35,904 nucleotides of DNA from Gammaproteobacteria bacterium (GCA_024206335.1 JAAGZL010000068.1:1-35904), one strand, 5' to 3'. Numbered from the stretch's first letter, positions 18,127 through 26,380 are shown. The notes: generated from the letters alone by a model not told the origin. Numbers and translations: made by a program.

Positions 18127-19215
18127 ATGAGTACCCCATTACCAACTGGTATAAGTGTAGATCTTCAACCAACACAGACATTGAATCCTGCAGTGGAAAT
18201 AGCGTCAGGTATCTGTGCAGAAGGGTGCAGTGACGCGGTTTTTAAGGATGTTCTGGCTGATGAACACCTCCTCACAGAGGTCGTTGCCAATCTGAAACAG
18301 CTCCTGTCGGAAGAGGAGTTTGCGCGTATCGAGGAGATGCTTGAGTCCGGCAATGGCTTGCCGCTCGCGGCAATATTTTCCCCGGATAGCGAGCTGTTTG
18401 CACAGATATCCGCAATTACTCCCCAGATAGAAAAGCTCAGTGGTCAGATGACGTCATCCCTTGCTGGACTGAGTGACTTGATCGCAAATAGGGTTAAAGA
18501 TGCACTACCACGTGTCATGGAGGCCCCTGGTCGCCAGATTTCTGAGGCCATAAATACTGGTGGTGATAGGAGTGGCGGGGTGGGTAAGCATGTCCAGGAA
18601 CTGCTGTCGTCAGTGAAGAGTGAACTCCCAATAACAGATCTCATACCCAAGGCGGTTCTACCCTTGACCGTTGGCGGTGACACCGCTGTAACCTCTATCC
18701 CCAATATAAATTCTGCCATTAGTGGTTTGGCACAGTTGTCGAGCATTCAGGCTAGCGGTACCACACCACCACCACCAGTAATAACTGCCCCATTGGGTGA
18801 ACAAGGATGGGGTGAGGCCATGGGGCAGCGCATAATGTGGATGATGGGGAAGGGGGTTCAGTCCGCCTCTATCCGTATTACTCCGCCCCATCTGGGGCCG
18901 ATTCAAGTACAGCTTTCAGTGCAGAATGACCAGGCCAGTGTGAGCATGATTGCGCAGCATGGAGTGGTGAAAGAGGCCTTGGAGGCAGCCATGCCACGCC
19001 TGCGTGAGATGCTGGCCGAGAGTAATCTGCAACTGGTAAATGTGGATGTCAGTCATCGGGAACATGCCCAGCACGGTAGTCGTTCTGAGCTCTCTGATCA
19101 GGACCAAACCGGCCGTGATAGTCATTTCCTGGCTGAGCAGGGAGAGGAGGCACTGCTGGAAGATGAGGTGGCAAGACACTACATCAGTTCCGGCCTGCTG
19201 GATGACTATGCTTGA
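18127..19215 (+). CDS. FliK-type flagellar hook-length control C-terminal domain protein
   Basis: The start at ATG 18127 is supported by CGAGGTC upstream, giving 362 residues. The N-terminal two-thirds is low in recognisable motifs and rich in Ser, Ala and Ile. The C-terminal part matches the Flg_hook domain of FliK: WGEAMGQRIMWMMGKGVQSA, then IRITPPHLGPIQVQLSVQND, ASVSMIAQHGVVKEALEAAM and LREMLAESNLQLVNVDVS. In FliK this domain interacts with FlhB and switches export from hook to filament substrates. No flagellar gene lies nearby, so this is either the genome's detached fliK or a paralogue with another export role. It is probably monocistronic. Confidence 0.85.
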   Translation: MSTPLPTGISVDLQPTQTLNPAVEIASGICAEGCSDAVFKDVLADEHLLTEVVANLKQLLSEEEFARIEEMLESGNGLPLAAIFSPDSELFAQISAITPQIEKLSGQMTSSLAGLSDLIANRVKDALPRVMEAPGRQISEAINTGGDRSGGVGKHVQELLSSVKSELPITDLIPKAVLPLTVGGDTAVTSIPNINSAISGLAQLSSIQASGTTPPPPVITAPLGEQGWGEAMGQRIMWMMGKGVQSASIRITPPHLGPIQVQLSVQNDQASVSMIAQHGVVKEALEAAMPRLREMLAESNLQLVNVDVSHREHAQHGSRSELSDQDQTGRDSHFLAEQGEEALLEDEVARHYISSGLLDDYA

Positions 19216-19364
19216 CCCGGTATGCCTGTCACGGAGTAAATAGTCGGTTAGTGCCTAATAAGGTCAGATAAAAAATACCCGATGAATTTGATAAACCCCT
19301 AGCGGTGCGAGATAGACACCGAGTATGATAGCGTCTGTAAGATAATTATTTCGGAGGCAATGGC

Positions 19365-19649
19365 ATGCGGTTAATTAAGCTGCTGATAATACTGGTTTTA
19401 ATAATAATCGGCGCGGCATTTGCTTGGCATAACGATGAGGGTGTAACTCTCAACTATTATTTTGGAAGTCTTGATCTGCCTCTCTCCCTGTTGCTGATAG
19501 GCACCCTTATTGTCGGTGCTGTAGTGGGCATGCTTTCTGCTGCCGGAACTATCCTAGGCCTCAAACGGGAAAATGCATCCCTCCGACGCAAATCTAAAGT
19601 GGTTACAGAAGAGGTTGAAAATCTTCGGGCCATTCCCCTCAAGGAGTAA
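19365..19649 (+). CDS. lapA: Lipopolysaccharide assembly protein LapA
   Basis: This 94-aa inner-membrane protein has two transmembrane helices (about residues 3-22 and 38-66) and a cytoplasmic charged helix (LKRENASLRRKSKVVTEEVENL), the DUF1049/YciS layout. The family motif WHNDEGVTLNYYFG is present. With LapB it takes part in regulated turnover of LpxC and LPS assembly in E. coli. GGAGGC lies 8 bases before the ATG. The stop overlaps or abuts the lapB start region, and lapA-lapB-pyrF is a conserved gammaproteobacterial order. Confidence 0.92.
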   Translation: MRLIKLLIILVLIIIGAAFAWHNDEGVTLNYYFGSLDLPLSLLLIGTLIVGAVVGMLSAAGTILGLKRENASLRRKSKVVTEEVENLRAIPLKE

Positions 19650-19657
19650 TGCCATCC

Positions 19658-20815
19658 ATGATGGAGCTATTGTTGCTGCTGTTACCCGTAGCTGCCGCCT
19701 CCGGTTGGATGGCAGCAAAACGCAGTGATTGTAAGGGGAAACAACTCTACGCTGAGCGTAATCCAGACTATTACAAGGGGCTTAATTTCCTGTTGAATGA
19801 GCAGCCGGACAAGGCGATAGATGTATTTGTTCAGATGCTGGAAGTTGATAGCGACACAGTGGAAACACACCTGGCCCTGGGCAATCTGTTTCGCCGTCGT
19901 GGTGAGGTCGACCGGGCCATTCGGATACACCAAAATCTCATAGCCAGACCCACACTTAAATCTGATCACCGAGCACAGGCCCTGCTGGAGTTGGGGCAGG
20001 ACTATATGCGTGCTGGGTTATATGATCGGGCCGAGAGCTTGTTTCAGGAGTTGATCGAGTTAAACCTGCATAGGGAGCAGGCATTGAGAAATTTGTTGGT
20101 GATCTATGAGCGGGAGAAGGAGTGGAGTAAGTCGCTTGATACTGCAATCCGGCTTGAGGCCATCACTGGTGAACAGCTTCAGAATCAACGCGCTCACTAT
20201 TACTGTGAACTTGCAGAACAGGCACATGCCGTAGCAGACACGGCTGTGGCATCAGAGTATCTAAAACAGGCCTACGCTTGTGATAAGAAATCGGTTCGTG
20301 CAGCAATACTGTTGGGAGAGGTGGATAGGGCTAAGGGGAACCATAAGGCCGCCATCAAGATCTTTAAAAAGATAGCTGAGAACAACCCGGCATACTTGCC
20401 AATAGTGTTGCCGTCACTGCGTAATTGCTATACAGATACCAATGCCGAGCTGAAATTCAAGCAGTATCTGTTTAAGTTGTATGCCGAAAACAAGGGGTTG
20501 GTTGAGGCGGTTACCCTAACCCAGATAATTAGAGATGATGAGGGTCACAGATCGGCAGTTGCCTTCCTCAAAGAGTATTTAACCGACCACCTAAGCCTGG
20601 ATGGTTTACATCATCTGGTTGCGTTAAACCTAAATGATGAGTCGATGATGTCCTCTGAGATGTTACTGCTAGTGCGTCGGCTACTGGATAAGCTGTTGGA
20701 GGAGAGTCCATTGTATAAGTGTGATACCTGTGGCTTTAATGCCAAGGCTATGCATTGGCAGTGTCCCAGTTGTAATAACTGGAGCAGTATCAAACCGGTT
20801 CAGATATCAGTTTAA
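19658..20815 (+). CDS. lapB: Lipopolysaccharide assembly protein LapB (TPR/rubredoxin type)
   Basis: The 385-aa protein has an N-terminal membrane anchor (MMELLLLLLPVAAASGW), then TPR helices over about residues 40-340 (YKGLNFLLNEQPDKAIDVF, HLALGNLFRRRGEVDRAIRIH) and a C-terminal rubredoxin-like metal site (CDTCGF...CPSCNNW). LapB adapts FtsH to LpxC and so controls LPS synthesis. I chose ATG 19658, eleven bases after AAGGAG, because it matches the family N-terminus; ATG 19649 is two bases from the ribosome site. The gene is tightly linked to lapA and followed by pyrF after 45 bases. Confidence 0.95.
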   Translation: MMELLLLLLPVAAASGWMAAKRSDCKGKQLYAERNPDYYKGLNFLLNEQPDKAIDVFVQMLEVDSDTVETHLALGNLFRRRGEVDRAIRIHQNLIARPTLKSDHRAQALLELGQDYMRAGLYDRAESLFQELIELNLHREQALRNLLVIYEREKEWSKSLDTAIRLEAITGEQLQNQRAHYYCELAEQAHAVADTAVASEYLKQAYACDKKSVRAAILLGEVDRAKGNHKAAIKIFKKIAENNPAYLPIVLPSLRNCYTDTNAELKFKQYLFKLYAENKGLVEAVTLTQIIRDDEGHRSAVAFLKEYLTDHLSLDGLHHLVALNLNDESMMSSEMLLLVRRLLDKLLEESPLYKCDTCGFNAKAMHWQCPSCNNWSSIKPVQISV

Positions 20816-20860
20816 GCTGCGTGTTCAGTTTTTTAATAATTTAGTAAGGGGATAGCTGGA

Positions 20861-21565
20861 GTGACAAATAACAACCTTGGGCCACGCGTGATTGTGGCGC
20901 TGGATTATCCTGAGTCAGGGGCTGCCCTGGAACTGGTATCTGGTCTTGATCCTAAACTGTGTCGTTTGAAGGTTGGCAAGGAGATGTTCACTCGGCTGGG
21001 GCCTGCCTTTGTTGAACAGCTGGCAGGCAAGGGGTTTGATATATTTCTCGATCTTAAATTCCACGACATCCCCAATACCGTAGCTGCTGCCTGTGCGGCA
21101 GCGGCCGAGATGGGTGTGTGGATGATCAATGTGCACGCCTCTGGTGGACGCAAAATGATGGAGGCGGCCAGTAACCGGCTACAACAACTGCAGAGCGCCC
21201 CCCTGCTGGTTGCCGTAACCATTCTTACCAGTCTGGGTCAGGATGATATTACCGAGATTGGCTATCCAGGCACTCCAGCTGAGAACGTGCTGCGTCTGGC
21301 ACAACTGGCGGACAGTTCCGGTATGGATGGAATTGTCTGTTCACCCCTGGAAGCGCAAGAAGTAAGGCCACTGGTGAATAGTGAGTTTCGTCTGGTTACG
21401 CCTGGGGTGAGACCGGCCTCCGCAGTAAAAGATGATCAGAAACGGGTAATGACCCCTGCAGATGCTATCCAGAATGGTGCTGACTTTCTGGTAATTGGAC
21501 GCCCCATAACCGGGGCTGAAGATCCGCTGCAGGCGCTACGGGATATCCAGTCTGAAATCTCCTAG
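20861..21565 (+). CDS. pyrF: Orotidine-5'-phosphate decarboxylase PyrF
   Basis: This 234-aa TIM-barrel enzyme converts OMP to UMP in pyrimidine synthesis. The catalytic DxKxxD-type signature is seen as IFLDLKFHDIPNTVAAA, preceded by RVIVALDYPE and KVGKEMFTRLGP. The phosphate loop near the C-terminus is VTPGVRP and LVIGRPITGAEDP. The start is GTG at 20861 with AAGGGG upstream. It completes the lapA-lapB-pyrF cluster as in E. coli. Confidence 0.97.
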   Translation: MTNNNLGPRVIVALDYPESGAALELVSGLDPKLCRLKVGKEMFTRLGPAFVEQLAGKGFDIFLDLKFHDIPNTVAAACAAAAEMGVWMINVHASGGRKMMEAASNRLQQLQSAPLLVAVTILTSLGQDDITEIGYPGTPAENVLRLAQLADSSGMDGIVCSPLEAQEVRPLVNSEFRLVTPGVRPASAVKDDQKRVMTPADAIQNGADFLVIGRPITGAEDPLQALRDIQSEIS

Positions 21566-21700
21566 AAAACTCTAGTTGGCCGACCGATTGACATGGCCTG
21601 TCTGGCGGATTAGTGTGTCTGTTGCATCCTGGATGGATGCGTTACCTGGAATCGTTTCAGGTGACAACATGGAAAGATAACTTTTTAAGGAGAAATAGAC

Positions 21701-21982
21701 ATGTTACGTCTGACAAGGATTATTACCCTGCTCATCCTCATGCTGGTCTCAGGCCTTGCCGCTGCGGATATCATCAATCTGAATACTGCTGATGCGAGCA
21801 ACCTGGCGAAAACCATGGATGGTATCGGTTTGACTAAGGCTCAGGCCATAGTTGCTTATAGGGACCAGCACGGCAAGTTCAGTTCACTGGAACAACTCCT
21901 GCAGGTTAAGGGTATAGGTCAAAAGACCCTGGATCGCAATCGGGATAAGATCGGCCTGGAAGCCGGCTCCAGTCCCAACTAG
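21701..21982 (+). CDS. ComEA-like helix-hairpin-helix DNA-binding protein
   Basis: This 93-aa protein has a signal peptide (MLRLTRIITLLILMLVSGLAAA) followed by a ComEA-type helix-hairpin-helix pair: INLNTADASNLAKTMDGIGLTKAQAIVAYRDQHGKF and LLQVKGIGQKTLDRNRDKI. Related proteins bind incoming double-stranded DNA in the periplasm during natural transformation. AAGGAG is 9 bases before the ATG. Two small hairpins precede it at 21631-21665. Similar small proteins occur in gammaproteobacteria without a full competence role, so the function here is probable rather than proven. Confidence 0.88.
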   Translation: MLRLTRIITLLILMLVSGLAAADIINLNTADASNLAKTMDGIGLTKAQAIVAYRDQHGKFSSLEQLLQVKGIGQKTLDRNRDKIGLEAGSSPN

Positions 21983-22009
21983 TCTGAGGTGGGTCGGCAG
22001 GCATCTGTC

Positions 22010-22337
22010 TTGCGCATGGTGCCTGCCATGTTTGACCAATAATGGTCAGTCCATAATTATTGTGTTGGTATCTATAATAAAATCTTAGGGGTGGGTGCGC
22101 AGCCTGTTGTGATAGGCTATGCTGTATTAGCAATACGTTATATGAGTTTATTTACAAAATATTCAATTAAAACAAATAGATAATATATCAAATAACTTTG
22201 GTATTCTGCGTTGTCCAGATGGCTTGAGTATAACGAGTCTGATGAGTAATGTCCTTGCGACTTACGGTTTCAGGCCAATTACAGAAACTGGTCGTAGAAA
22301 ATCAGAATATTAAAGAGATTTGAAGGAGAAAAAATTC
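22010..22337 (+). other. AT-rich leader region upstream of sat
   Basis: No gene is visible. The part from 22130 to 22200 is very AT-rich, as in UP elements of strong promoters. A weak candidate promoter is TTGAGT at about 22224, 17 bases, then TAATGT. A strong AAGGAG ribosome site lies at 22323-22328 before sat. Confidence 0.4.
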
Positions 22338-23531
22338 ATGATCAAACCAATTGGCTCCGATACTCTGACACCACTGTTTGTCTATGACACAGAGAGGCAT
22401 CATGAATTGATGCATGAGGCAGAATCTCTCCCATCGGTAGTAATCAGCTCTCAGTCTGCCGGAAATGCGGTAATGATGGGCGGTGGATATTTTACCCCGC
22501 TGAAGGGCTTTATGACCGTGGGTGATGCCGTGGGGTGTGCCCAGAACATGCAGATGTCTGACGGCTCCTTCTTCCCGGTACCGGTTCTCTGCCTGCTGGA
22601 GAGCGTGGATGAGATCAAGGGCGTCAAGCGCATCGCTCTGCGTGATCCAAATATGGAAGGAAATCCGGTCCTGGCAGTCATGGATATCACCGCCATCGAA
22701 GAGGTCAACGATGAGCAGATGCAGCTGATGACAGAGAAGGTATACGGTACCTTGGATGTAGATCATCCAGGTGTGGCCGCCTTCAATAGCCAGGGGCGCA
22801 TGGCCGTATCCGGGCCAGTTGAAGTGCTCAACTTCAGTTACTTTCAGGATGATTTTCCAGATACCTTCCGCACTGCGGTGGAGATACGCAACGAGATCAT
22901 GGAGCGTGGCTGGAAAAAGATTGTTGCCTTTCAGACTCGTAACCCAATGCATCGTGCCCATGAGGAGCTGTGCAAGATGGCCATGGACGGAATCGAGGCC
23001 GATGGCGTAGTCATCCATATGCTGCTGGGCAAACTCAAGCCAGGCGATATCCCTGCGCCAGTGCGTGATGCGGCTATCCGTAAGATGGCGGAACTCTATT
23101 TCCCACCAAACACCGTATCTATCAGCGGCTATGGTTTCGACATGCTGTATGCCGGCCCACGTGAAGCCGTGCTACATGCATACTTCCGGCAGAACATGGG
23201 TGCTACCCATTTCATTATCGGGCGTGACCATGCCGGTGTTGGCGACTACTATGGCGCCTTCGATGCCCAGACCGTCTTCGACGAAGAGGTTCCAGAAGGT
23301 GCGATGGAGATTGAGATATTCAACGCCGATCACACCGCATACTCCAAGCGCCTGAACCGCGTGGTTATGATGCGTGACGCACCAGACCACTCCAAGGAAG
23401 ACTTTGTACTGCTCTCCGGCACTAAGGTGCGCGAGATGCTGGGGCAGGGGCTGGCGCCTCCTCCAGAGTTCTCTCGTCCTGAGGTGGCAGAGATCCTAAT
23501 GGACTACTATCAGTCCATCAACAAGGATTAA
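22338..23531 (+). CDS. sat: Sulfate adenylyltransferase (ATP sulfurylase), dissimilatory type
   Basis: The 397-aa homo-oligomeric enzyme interconverts ATP + sulfate and APS + pyrophosphate. The nucleotide-binding motif is QTRNPMHRAH (residues 199-208) and the second signature is IIGRDHAGVGDYYG (from 293). This single-polypeptide Sat, unlike the CysDN type, serves sulfur oxidisers by making ATP and sulfate from APS formed by AprAB; sulfate reducers run it the other way. No apr, dsr or sox gene lies in the window, so direction is inferred from the gammaproteobacterial setting. The ATG is 9 bases after AAGGAG. An AT-rich leader and a strong terminator flank it, so it is a single-gene unit, likely highly expressed. 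Confidence 0.96.
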   Translation: MIKPIGSDTLTPLFVYDTERHHELMHEAESLPSVVISSQSAGNAVMMGGGYFTPLKGFMTVGDAVGCAQNMQMSDGSFFPVPVLCLLESVDEIKGVKRIALRDPNMEGNPVLAVMDITAIEEVNDEQMQLMTEKVYGTLDVDHPGVAAFNSQGRMAVSGPVEVLNFSYFQDDFPDTFRTAVEIRNEIMERGWKKIVAFQTRNPMHRAHEELCKMAMDGIEADGVVIHMLLGKLKPGDIPAPVRDAAIRKMAELYFPPNTVSISGYGFDMLYAGPREAVLHAYFRQNMGATHFIIGRDHAGVGDYYGAFDAQTVFDEEVPEGAMEIEIFNADHTAYSKRLNRVVMMRDAPDHSKEDFVLLSGTKVREMLGQGLAPPPEFSRPEVAEILMDYYQSINKD

Positions 23532-23552
23532 TTCAGAGCTACAACGCAGAAC

Positions 23553-23586
23553 AACCCGTTTCCTGTAAAGGGAAACGGGTTTTTTT
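23553..23586 (+). terminator. Rho-independent terminator of sat
   Basis: AACCCGTTTCC pairs perfectly with GGAAACGGGTT across a 7-base loop and leads into a run of T residues. It lies 22 bases after the sat stop. Confidence 0.95.
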
Positions 23587-23656
23587 GTGCCTGCTGTTTT
23601 TGTATAGGGATGGGTATACTGTATCTGAATTGCCATCTATTACTGACAGCCAAAGA

Positions 23657-24265
23657 ATGAGATACCAATACACAATCTTACACAGTGAGACCATGGCGGA
23701 AGGTTTTTTGCCGCTGAAGCGTTATCGCTTGCAACATAGCCTGTTTGCCGGCGGCATGAGTGCCGAACTTGTGCGAGAACGGGTTGAAGGTTATCAGGCG
23801 GCCTCTCTGCTCCCCTATGACCCGGTTACAGATAAAGTGGTATTGGTGGAACAGTTTAGAATTGGTGCCATTGAAGATGCAGCTGGCGCCTGGATACTTG
23901 AGGTGGTGGGGGGGATTATCGAAGGGGATAATGCCCCGGATCAGGTAGCACGGCAGGAGGCCATGGAAGAGTCCGGTTGTGAGGTGGCTGAGCTGGTTTC
24001 AATCTGTAATTTTCTGGTAAGTCCTGGTACCTCTAGTGAACGTATTCATCTGTTTTGTGGGCGAGTTGATTCCAGTAAGGCCAATGGGATACACGGCCTG
24101 GATGCCGAAGGTGAAGATATCCGGGTGGTGGTAATGTCTGCAGAGGCAGCCATCCAGGGGGTGGCTTCAGGGCGGATCAACTCCACAGCGTCAATCATTG
24201 CACTACAGTGGCTGGCCCTCAACCGTGAACAGCTGCGCCAGCGTTGGCTTGATTCTGAGGGTTAA
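23657..24265 (+). CDS. Nudix hydrolase, ADP-ribose pyrophosphatase type (NudF-like)
   Basis: The 202-aa protein resembles NudF, which splits ADP-ribose into AMP and ribose-5-phosphate. Family features are GFLPLKRYRLQHSLFAGGMS at the N-terminus, VVLVEQFRIGA, the Nudix helix region GGIIEGDNAPDQVARQEAMEESG and LVSPGTSSERIHLFCG. In the Nudix box (G-x5-E-x7-REU-x-EE-x-GU) the first Glu is Asn and the Arg is Gln, while the metal-binding E..EE triad remains. The frame is open back to 23585, inside the sat terminator, so I take ATG 23657 as start. An NAD-consuming sirtuin follows 42 bases later, so both may handle ADP-ribose metabolism (inference). Confidence 0.88.
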   Translation: MRYQYTILHSETMAEGFLPLKRYRLQHSLFAGGMSAELVRERVEGYQAASLLPYDPVTDKVVLVEQFRIGAIEDAAGAWILEVVGGIIEGDNAPDQVARQEAMEESGCEVAELVSICNFLVSPGTSSERIHLFCGRVDSSKANGIHGLDAEGEDIRVVVMSAEAAIQGVASGRINSTASIIALQWLALNREQLRQRWLDSEG

Positions 24266-24307
24266 CCGTATCAGGTTACTATTTCCATAGAACATAGAGA
24301 TCAAGTC

Positions 24308-25120
24308 ATGAAGGAAGTGTTTGAGTTGGCGGCAGAGGCGATCAAAGCCGCAGATGTAATATTTTTAGCCGCAGGCGCAGGTATGGGAGTGGACTCAGGG
24401 CTGCCTGATTTTCGGGGTGATGCAGGTTTTTGGAAGGCATATCCATTGCTCAAGGATGAGGGGATTACCTTTTATGATTTGGCAAATCCCATATGGTTTC
24501 AAGATGACCCTGAACGGGCCTGGGGTTTTTATGGCCATAGATTTCAGATGTATCAGGTTACTAATCCACACCCAGGGTTTGAGATATTACAACGGTGGTG
24601 TGCAGCTAAAGGTACAGAACCATTTATCTTTACCTCTAATGTCGATGGCCATTTTCAAAAAATGGGATTTGCAGAGCAGCAGATATATGAGTGTCATGGT
24701 TCAATTAACTATCTGCAATGTAGTGATTCATGTAGAGATGAGATCTGGCCGGTTTCAAGGCTGGATATTGTAGTTGATCAGGAATCTCTACGTGCAACCG
24801 GACCTCTACCCGAGTGCAAATTTTGCGGTGCCACAGCAAGACCAAATATACTGATGTTTGGTGATTATGGGTGGGTATCCAAGCGCTCGGACAGGCAGGG
24901 TGTTTGTTACAATGCATGGAAGTTAGAGCAAGAAGATAAAAATATTGTAACCATTGAAATTGGGGCTGGTGAGGCAATTCCAACCGTGAGAGCCGCTGCT
25001 GAATCCATGAATGGCAGCCTGGTTAGAATCAACCCCAGAGACTCCCATGGACCTAGTGGTACCATATCCTTGCCACTGCGCGCGCGCGAAGCCCTGGAAA
25101 GACTTGATCAGTTAATATGA
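24308..25120 (+). CDS. Sir2-family NAD-dependent protein deacylase (divergent sirtuin)
   Basis: This 270-aa protein has the sirtuin fold: GAGMGVDSGLPDFRG (residues 23-37) at the NAD site, FTSNVDGHFQ (108-116) in place of the usual TQNIDGL, catalytic His130 in ECHGSI and a zinc site from C138, C142, C170 and C173 (CSDSC...CKFC). The C-terminal NAD segment is IEIGAGEAIPTVR. The classic GAGIS start is GAGMG here, and the DGL turn is changed, so it belongs to a divergent bacterial group; its substrate is unknown. It sits between a NudF-like hydrolase and an S4-domain gene. A structured hairpin region follows the stop. Confidence 0.88.
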   Translation: MKEVFELAAEAIKAADVIFLAAGAGMGVDSGLPDFRGDAGFWKAYPLLKDEGITFYDLANPIWFQDDPERAWGFYGHRFQMYQVTNPHPGFEILQRWCAAKGTEPFIFTSNVDGHFQKMGFAEQQIYECHGSINYLQCSDSCRDEIWPVSRLDIVVDQESLRATGPLPECKFCGATARPNILMFGDYGWVSKRSDRQGVCYNAWKLEQEDKNIVTIEIGAGEAIPTVRAAAESMNGSLVRINPRDSHGPSGTISLPLRAREALERLDQLI

Positions 25121-25175
25121 GTAAATATTACTGGAGCAGATGATAGGGGAGCTGTAATGCGGCTCTTATATTTAC
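25121..25175 (+). terminator. Nested hairpin after the sirtuin gene
   Basis: GTAAATAT at 25121-25128 pairs with ATATTTAC at 25168-25175, and inside it GAGCTG pairs with CGGCTC (25149-25165, followed by TTATATTT). It is a plausible weak terminator between the sirtuin and the S4-domain gene. Confidence 0.4.
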
Positions 25176-25211
25176 TAAATCAAATCATGCAAGATAAAGA
25201 GTAGTCAAAGA

Positions 25212-25424
25212 ATGAGAGAAGTAGAAATTACCACAGAGCCGGTTGAGCTCTACAAAATCCTTAAATTTGAAGGAATGGTTCCCAGCGGTGGTGAGGCAAA
25301 GGTCGTTATTGCTGCAGGCCAGGTTTTAGTAAACGGCGAGATTGAGACAAGAAAACGTAAAAAAATAGTTTCTGGCGATATTATCAAGTTCGGGAGTGAG
25401 ACGGTTAAGATACAGCTAGCCTAA
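25212..25424 (+). CDS. S4-domain RNA-binding protein (YbcJ-like)
   Basis: This 70-aa protein is almost entirely one S4 RNA-binding fold: LYKILKFEGMVPSGGEAKVVIAAGQVLVNGEIETRKRKKIVSGDII. The central G-x-V-x-VNG-x-x-E-x-R-x-R-K pattern is the S4 hallmark. YbcJ of E. coli is a small ribosome-linked RNA-binding protein of unclear function. The ATG at 25212 has a weak upstream region. It is the last plus-strand gene before the AT-rich cassette region; its stop codon overlaps that of a decayed minus-strand frame. Confidence 0.88.
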   Translation: MREVEITTEPVELYKILKFEGMVPSGGEAKVVIAAGQVLVNGEIETRKRKKIVSGDIIKFGSETVKIQLA

Positions 25425-25658
25425 AAAAACTGCCAAAGTAAGCTGGTGGGCCCGCTATCTAGTTTTTCAAAAGTAGATTGTTGTGCCTCCGGCATAGGGT
25501 CAGCATATTTATTTATCAGTCCTAAATATTCCTCATATTTTCCAGTGTAAAACCTAGGATAAAAATATGGTAACCAATCTGGATTATCTTTATATATTAC
25601 TGATTTGAAATTAAGCTAAGCTTATTCAATTCACCATAAAATTGCTGTTGTAATTGAC
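25421..25658 (-). pseudogene. Decayed minus-strand gene remnant of unknown family
   Basis: From about 25612 down to TAG at 25421 an open frame encodes a protein-like segment: NFKSVIYKDNPDWLPYFYPR, YTGKYEEYLGLINKYADP, FEKLDSGPTSLLWQFF. It has no start codon and stops upstream at a TAG (25616-25618). The neighbouring frame upstream reads QQQFYGELNKLSLISNQ and ends at TAA (25597-25599), so the two overlap in a stop-free stretch at 25600-25615, consistent with one frameshift in a once continuous gene. I do not recognise the family. It is the last member of the minus-strand cassette series. Confidence 0.5.
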
Positions 25659-25702
25659 TAAACAAAAACTTATAAGTTGCACGAAAAGATAAGTTGTTGT
25701 TA
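25659..25702 (-). repeat. Hairpin after a cassette gene, possible short attC site
   Basis: TAAACAAAAACTTAT (25659-25673) and ATAAGTTGTTGTTA (25689-25702) are inverted repeats with one central mismatch. Read on the minus strand it begins GTAACAACAACTTAT, with an AAC box and a GTT box at the ends, directly after the stop of the membrane-protein gene. At 44 bases it is shorter than usual attC sites, so a plain terminator-like stem is also possible. Confidence 0.4.
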
Positions 25703-25709
25703 CATGAAT

Positions 25710-25994
25710 TTAACTAGGATTAGCATACTTCATGATCGCAAACACTGTACCAAAAGCGATTGAAACTATTGGTATGAAAACTGAACCGATAAAATTTGAC
25801 ACCATGCGATTTCGTAGAGCCTTAATCCCGTCCATTATTGACCAGAGCACAAGTAACATTAAAATCAAACCAAGTACTAAATGTAATTGTTTATCCTCAA
25901 TAGTTCCCATTACTAATAAAACCGGGCTGAATACAGCACTTATCCATACAATACTTATTCCTTTGGTGCGTAAGAACGTTGCAAGATTGTTCAT
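25710..25994 (-). CDS. Small predicted membrane protein, integron-cassette-like
   Basis: This 94-aa protein has three hydrophobic helices: about residues 13-31 (GISIVWISAVFSPVLLVMG), 36-54 (HLVLGLILMLLVLWSIMDG) and 66-88 (SNFIGSVFIPIVSIAFGTVF). I recognise no family. The gene is AT-rich like its neighbours and lies between two attC-like hairpins (26028-26092 and 25659-25702), on the same strand as the other cassette genes. A cassette-borne membrane protein is common, but its function cannot be read. Confidence 0.65.
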   Translation of the reverse strand: MNNLATFLRTKGISIVWISAVFSPVLLVMGTIEDKQLHLVLGLILMLLVLWSIMDGIKALRNRMVSNFIGSVFIPIVSIAFGTVFAIMKYANPS

Positions 25995-26027
25995 TGGTTT
26001 ATTAAATTACCACACTGGTCTTGCCCA

Positions 26028-26092
26028 CATAAACCGTGCGAGCTTGTGAGCGTAGGGTGACCGAAGGGAGTGAATTTGATGTGCTCGTTATA
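26028..26092 (-). repeat. Possible degenerate attC site
   Basis: On the minus strand TATAACGAGC opens the element, and GCTCGCACGGTTTATG closes it, so both an AAC-containing and a GTT-containing box and a GAGC/GCTC inner pair are present across 65 bases. The interior stem is poor. Its position between the toxin remnant and the next minus-strand gene fits a cassette junction. Confidence 0.4.
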
Positions 26093-26380
26093 AATTTTTT
26101 TTCACTCTCTTTGCTGTGCCAAATTCTTAGAATATACATGACTTCATTGGTGATGAAATAGCGTACAGTATAATCAACCTACATAAAGATCACGTATTTG
26201 CTCTGGGTCAGTGGCCTTTAAAATTGGCAACCCAATCAGAGGGAATTGTTTAAGCTTTTCTACACCCTCTTGCAGATCAATAGCAATTCTACGAACTGCA
26301 TACTGATTCTTATTCTCTATAAATTCCACAACCTGTTGAAGATCGCCAATTGACTCTGGTGAGTACTTTACTTTTATAAT
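26093..26380 (-). pseudogene. Decayed ParE/RelE-type toxin gene
   Basis: Read on the minus strand from 26380, the frame gives IIKVKYSPESIGDLQQVVEF, ENKNQYAVRRIAIDLQEGVE, LKQFPLIGLPIL and IRDLYVG before a TGA at 26174-26176. Shifting by one base restores DYTVRYFITNEVMYILRIWHSKES. Together these match a whole ParE toxin: the beta1-helix start, the FP-x-x-G segment, the RDL-x-V strand and the YxVRYxI...ILRIWH core. There is no ATG (ATT stands at the expected start). ParE toxins poison gyrase; this copy should be dead. It directly follows an equally decayed antitoxin. Confidence 0.75.

Noticed and set aside
25732-26049. 105-codon plus-strand frame opposite the small membrane protein
   Set aside because: It is antisense to a frame with clear membrane helices and has no independent support.
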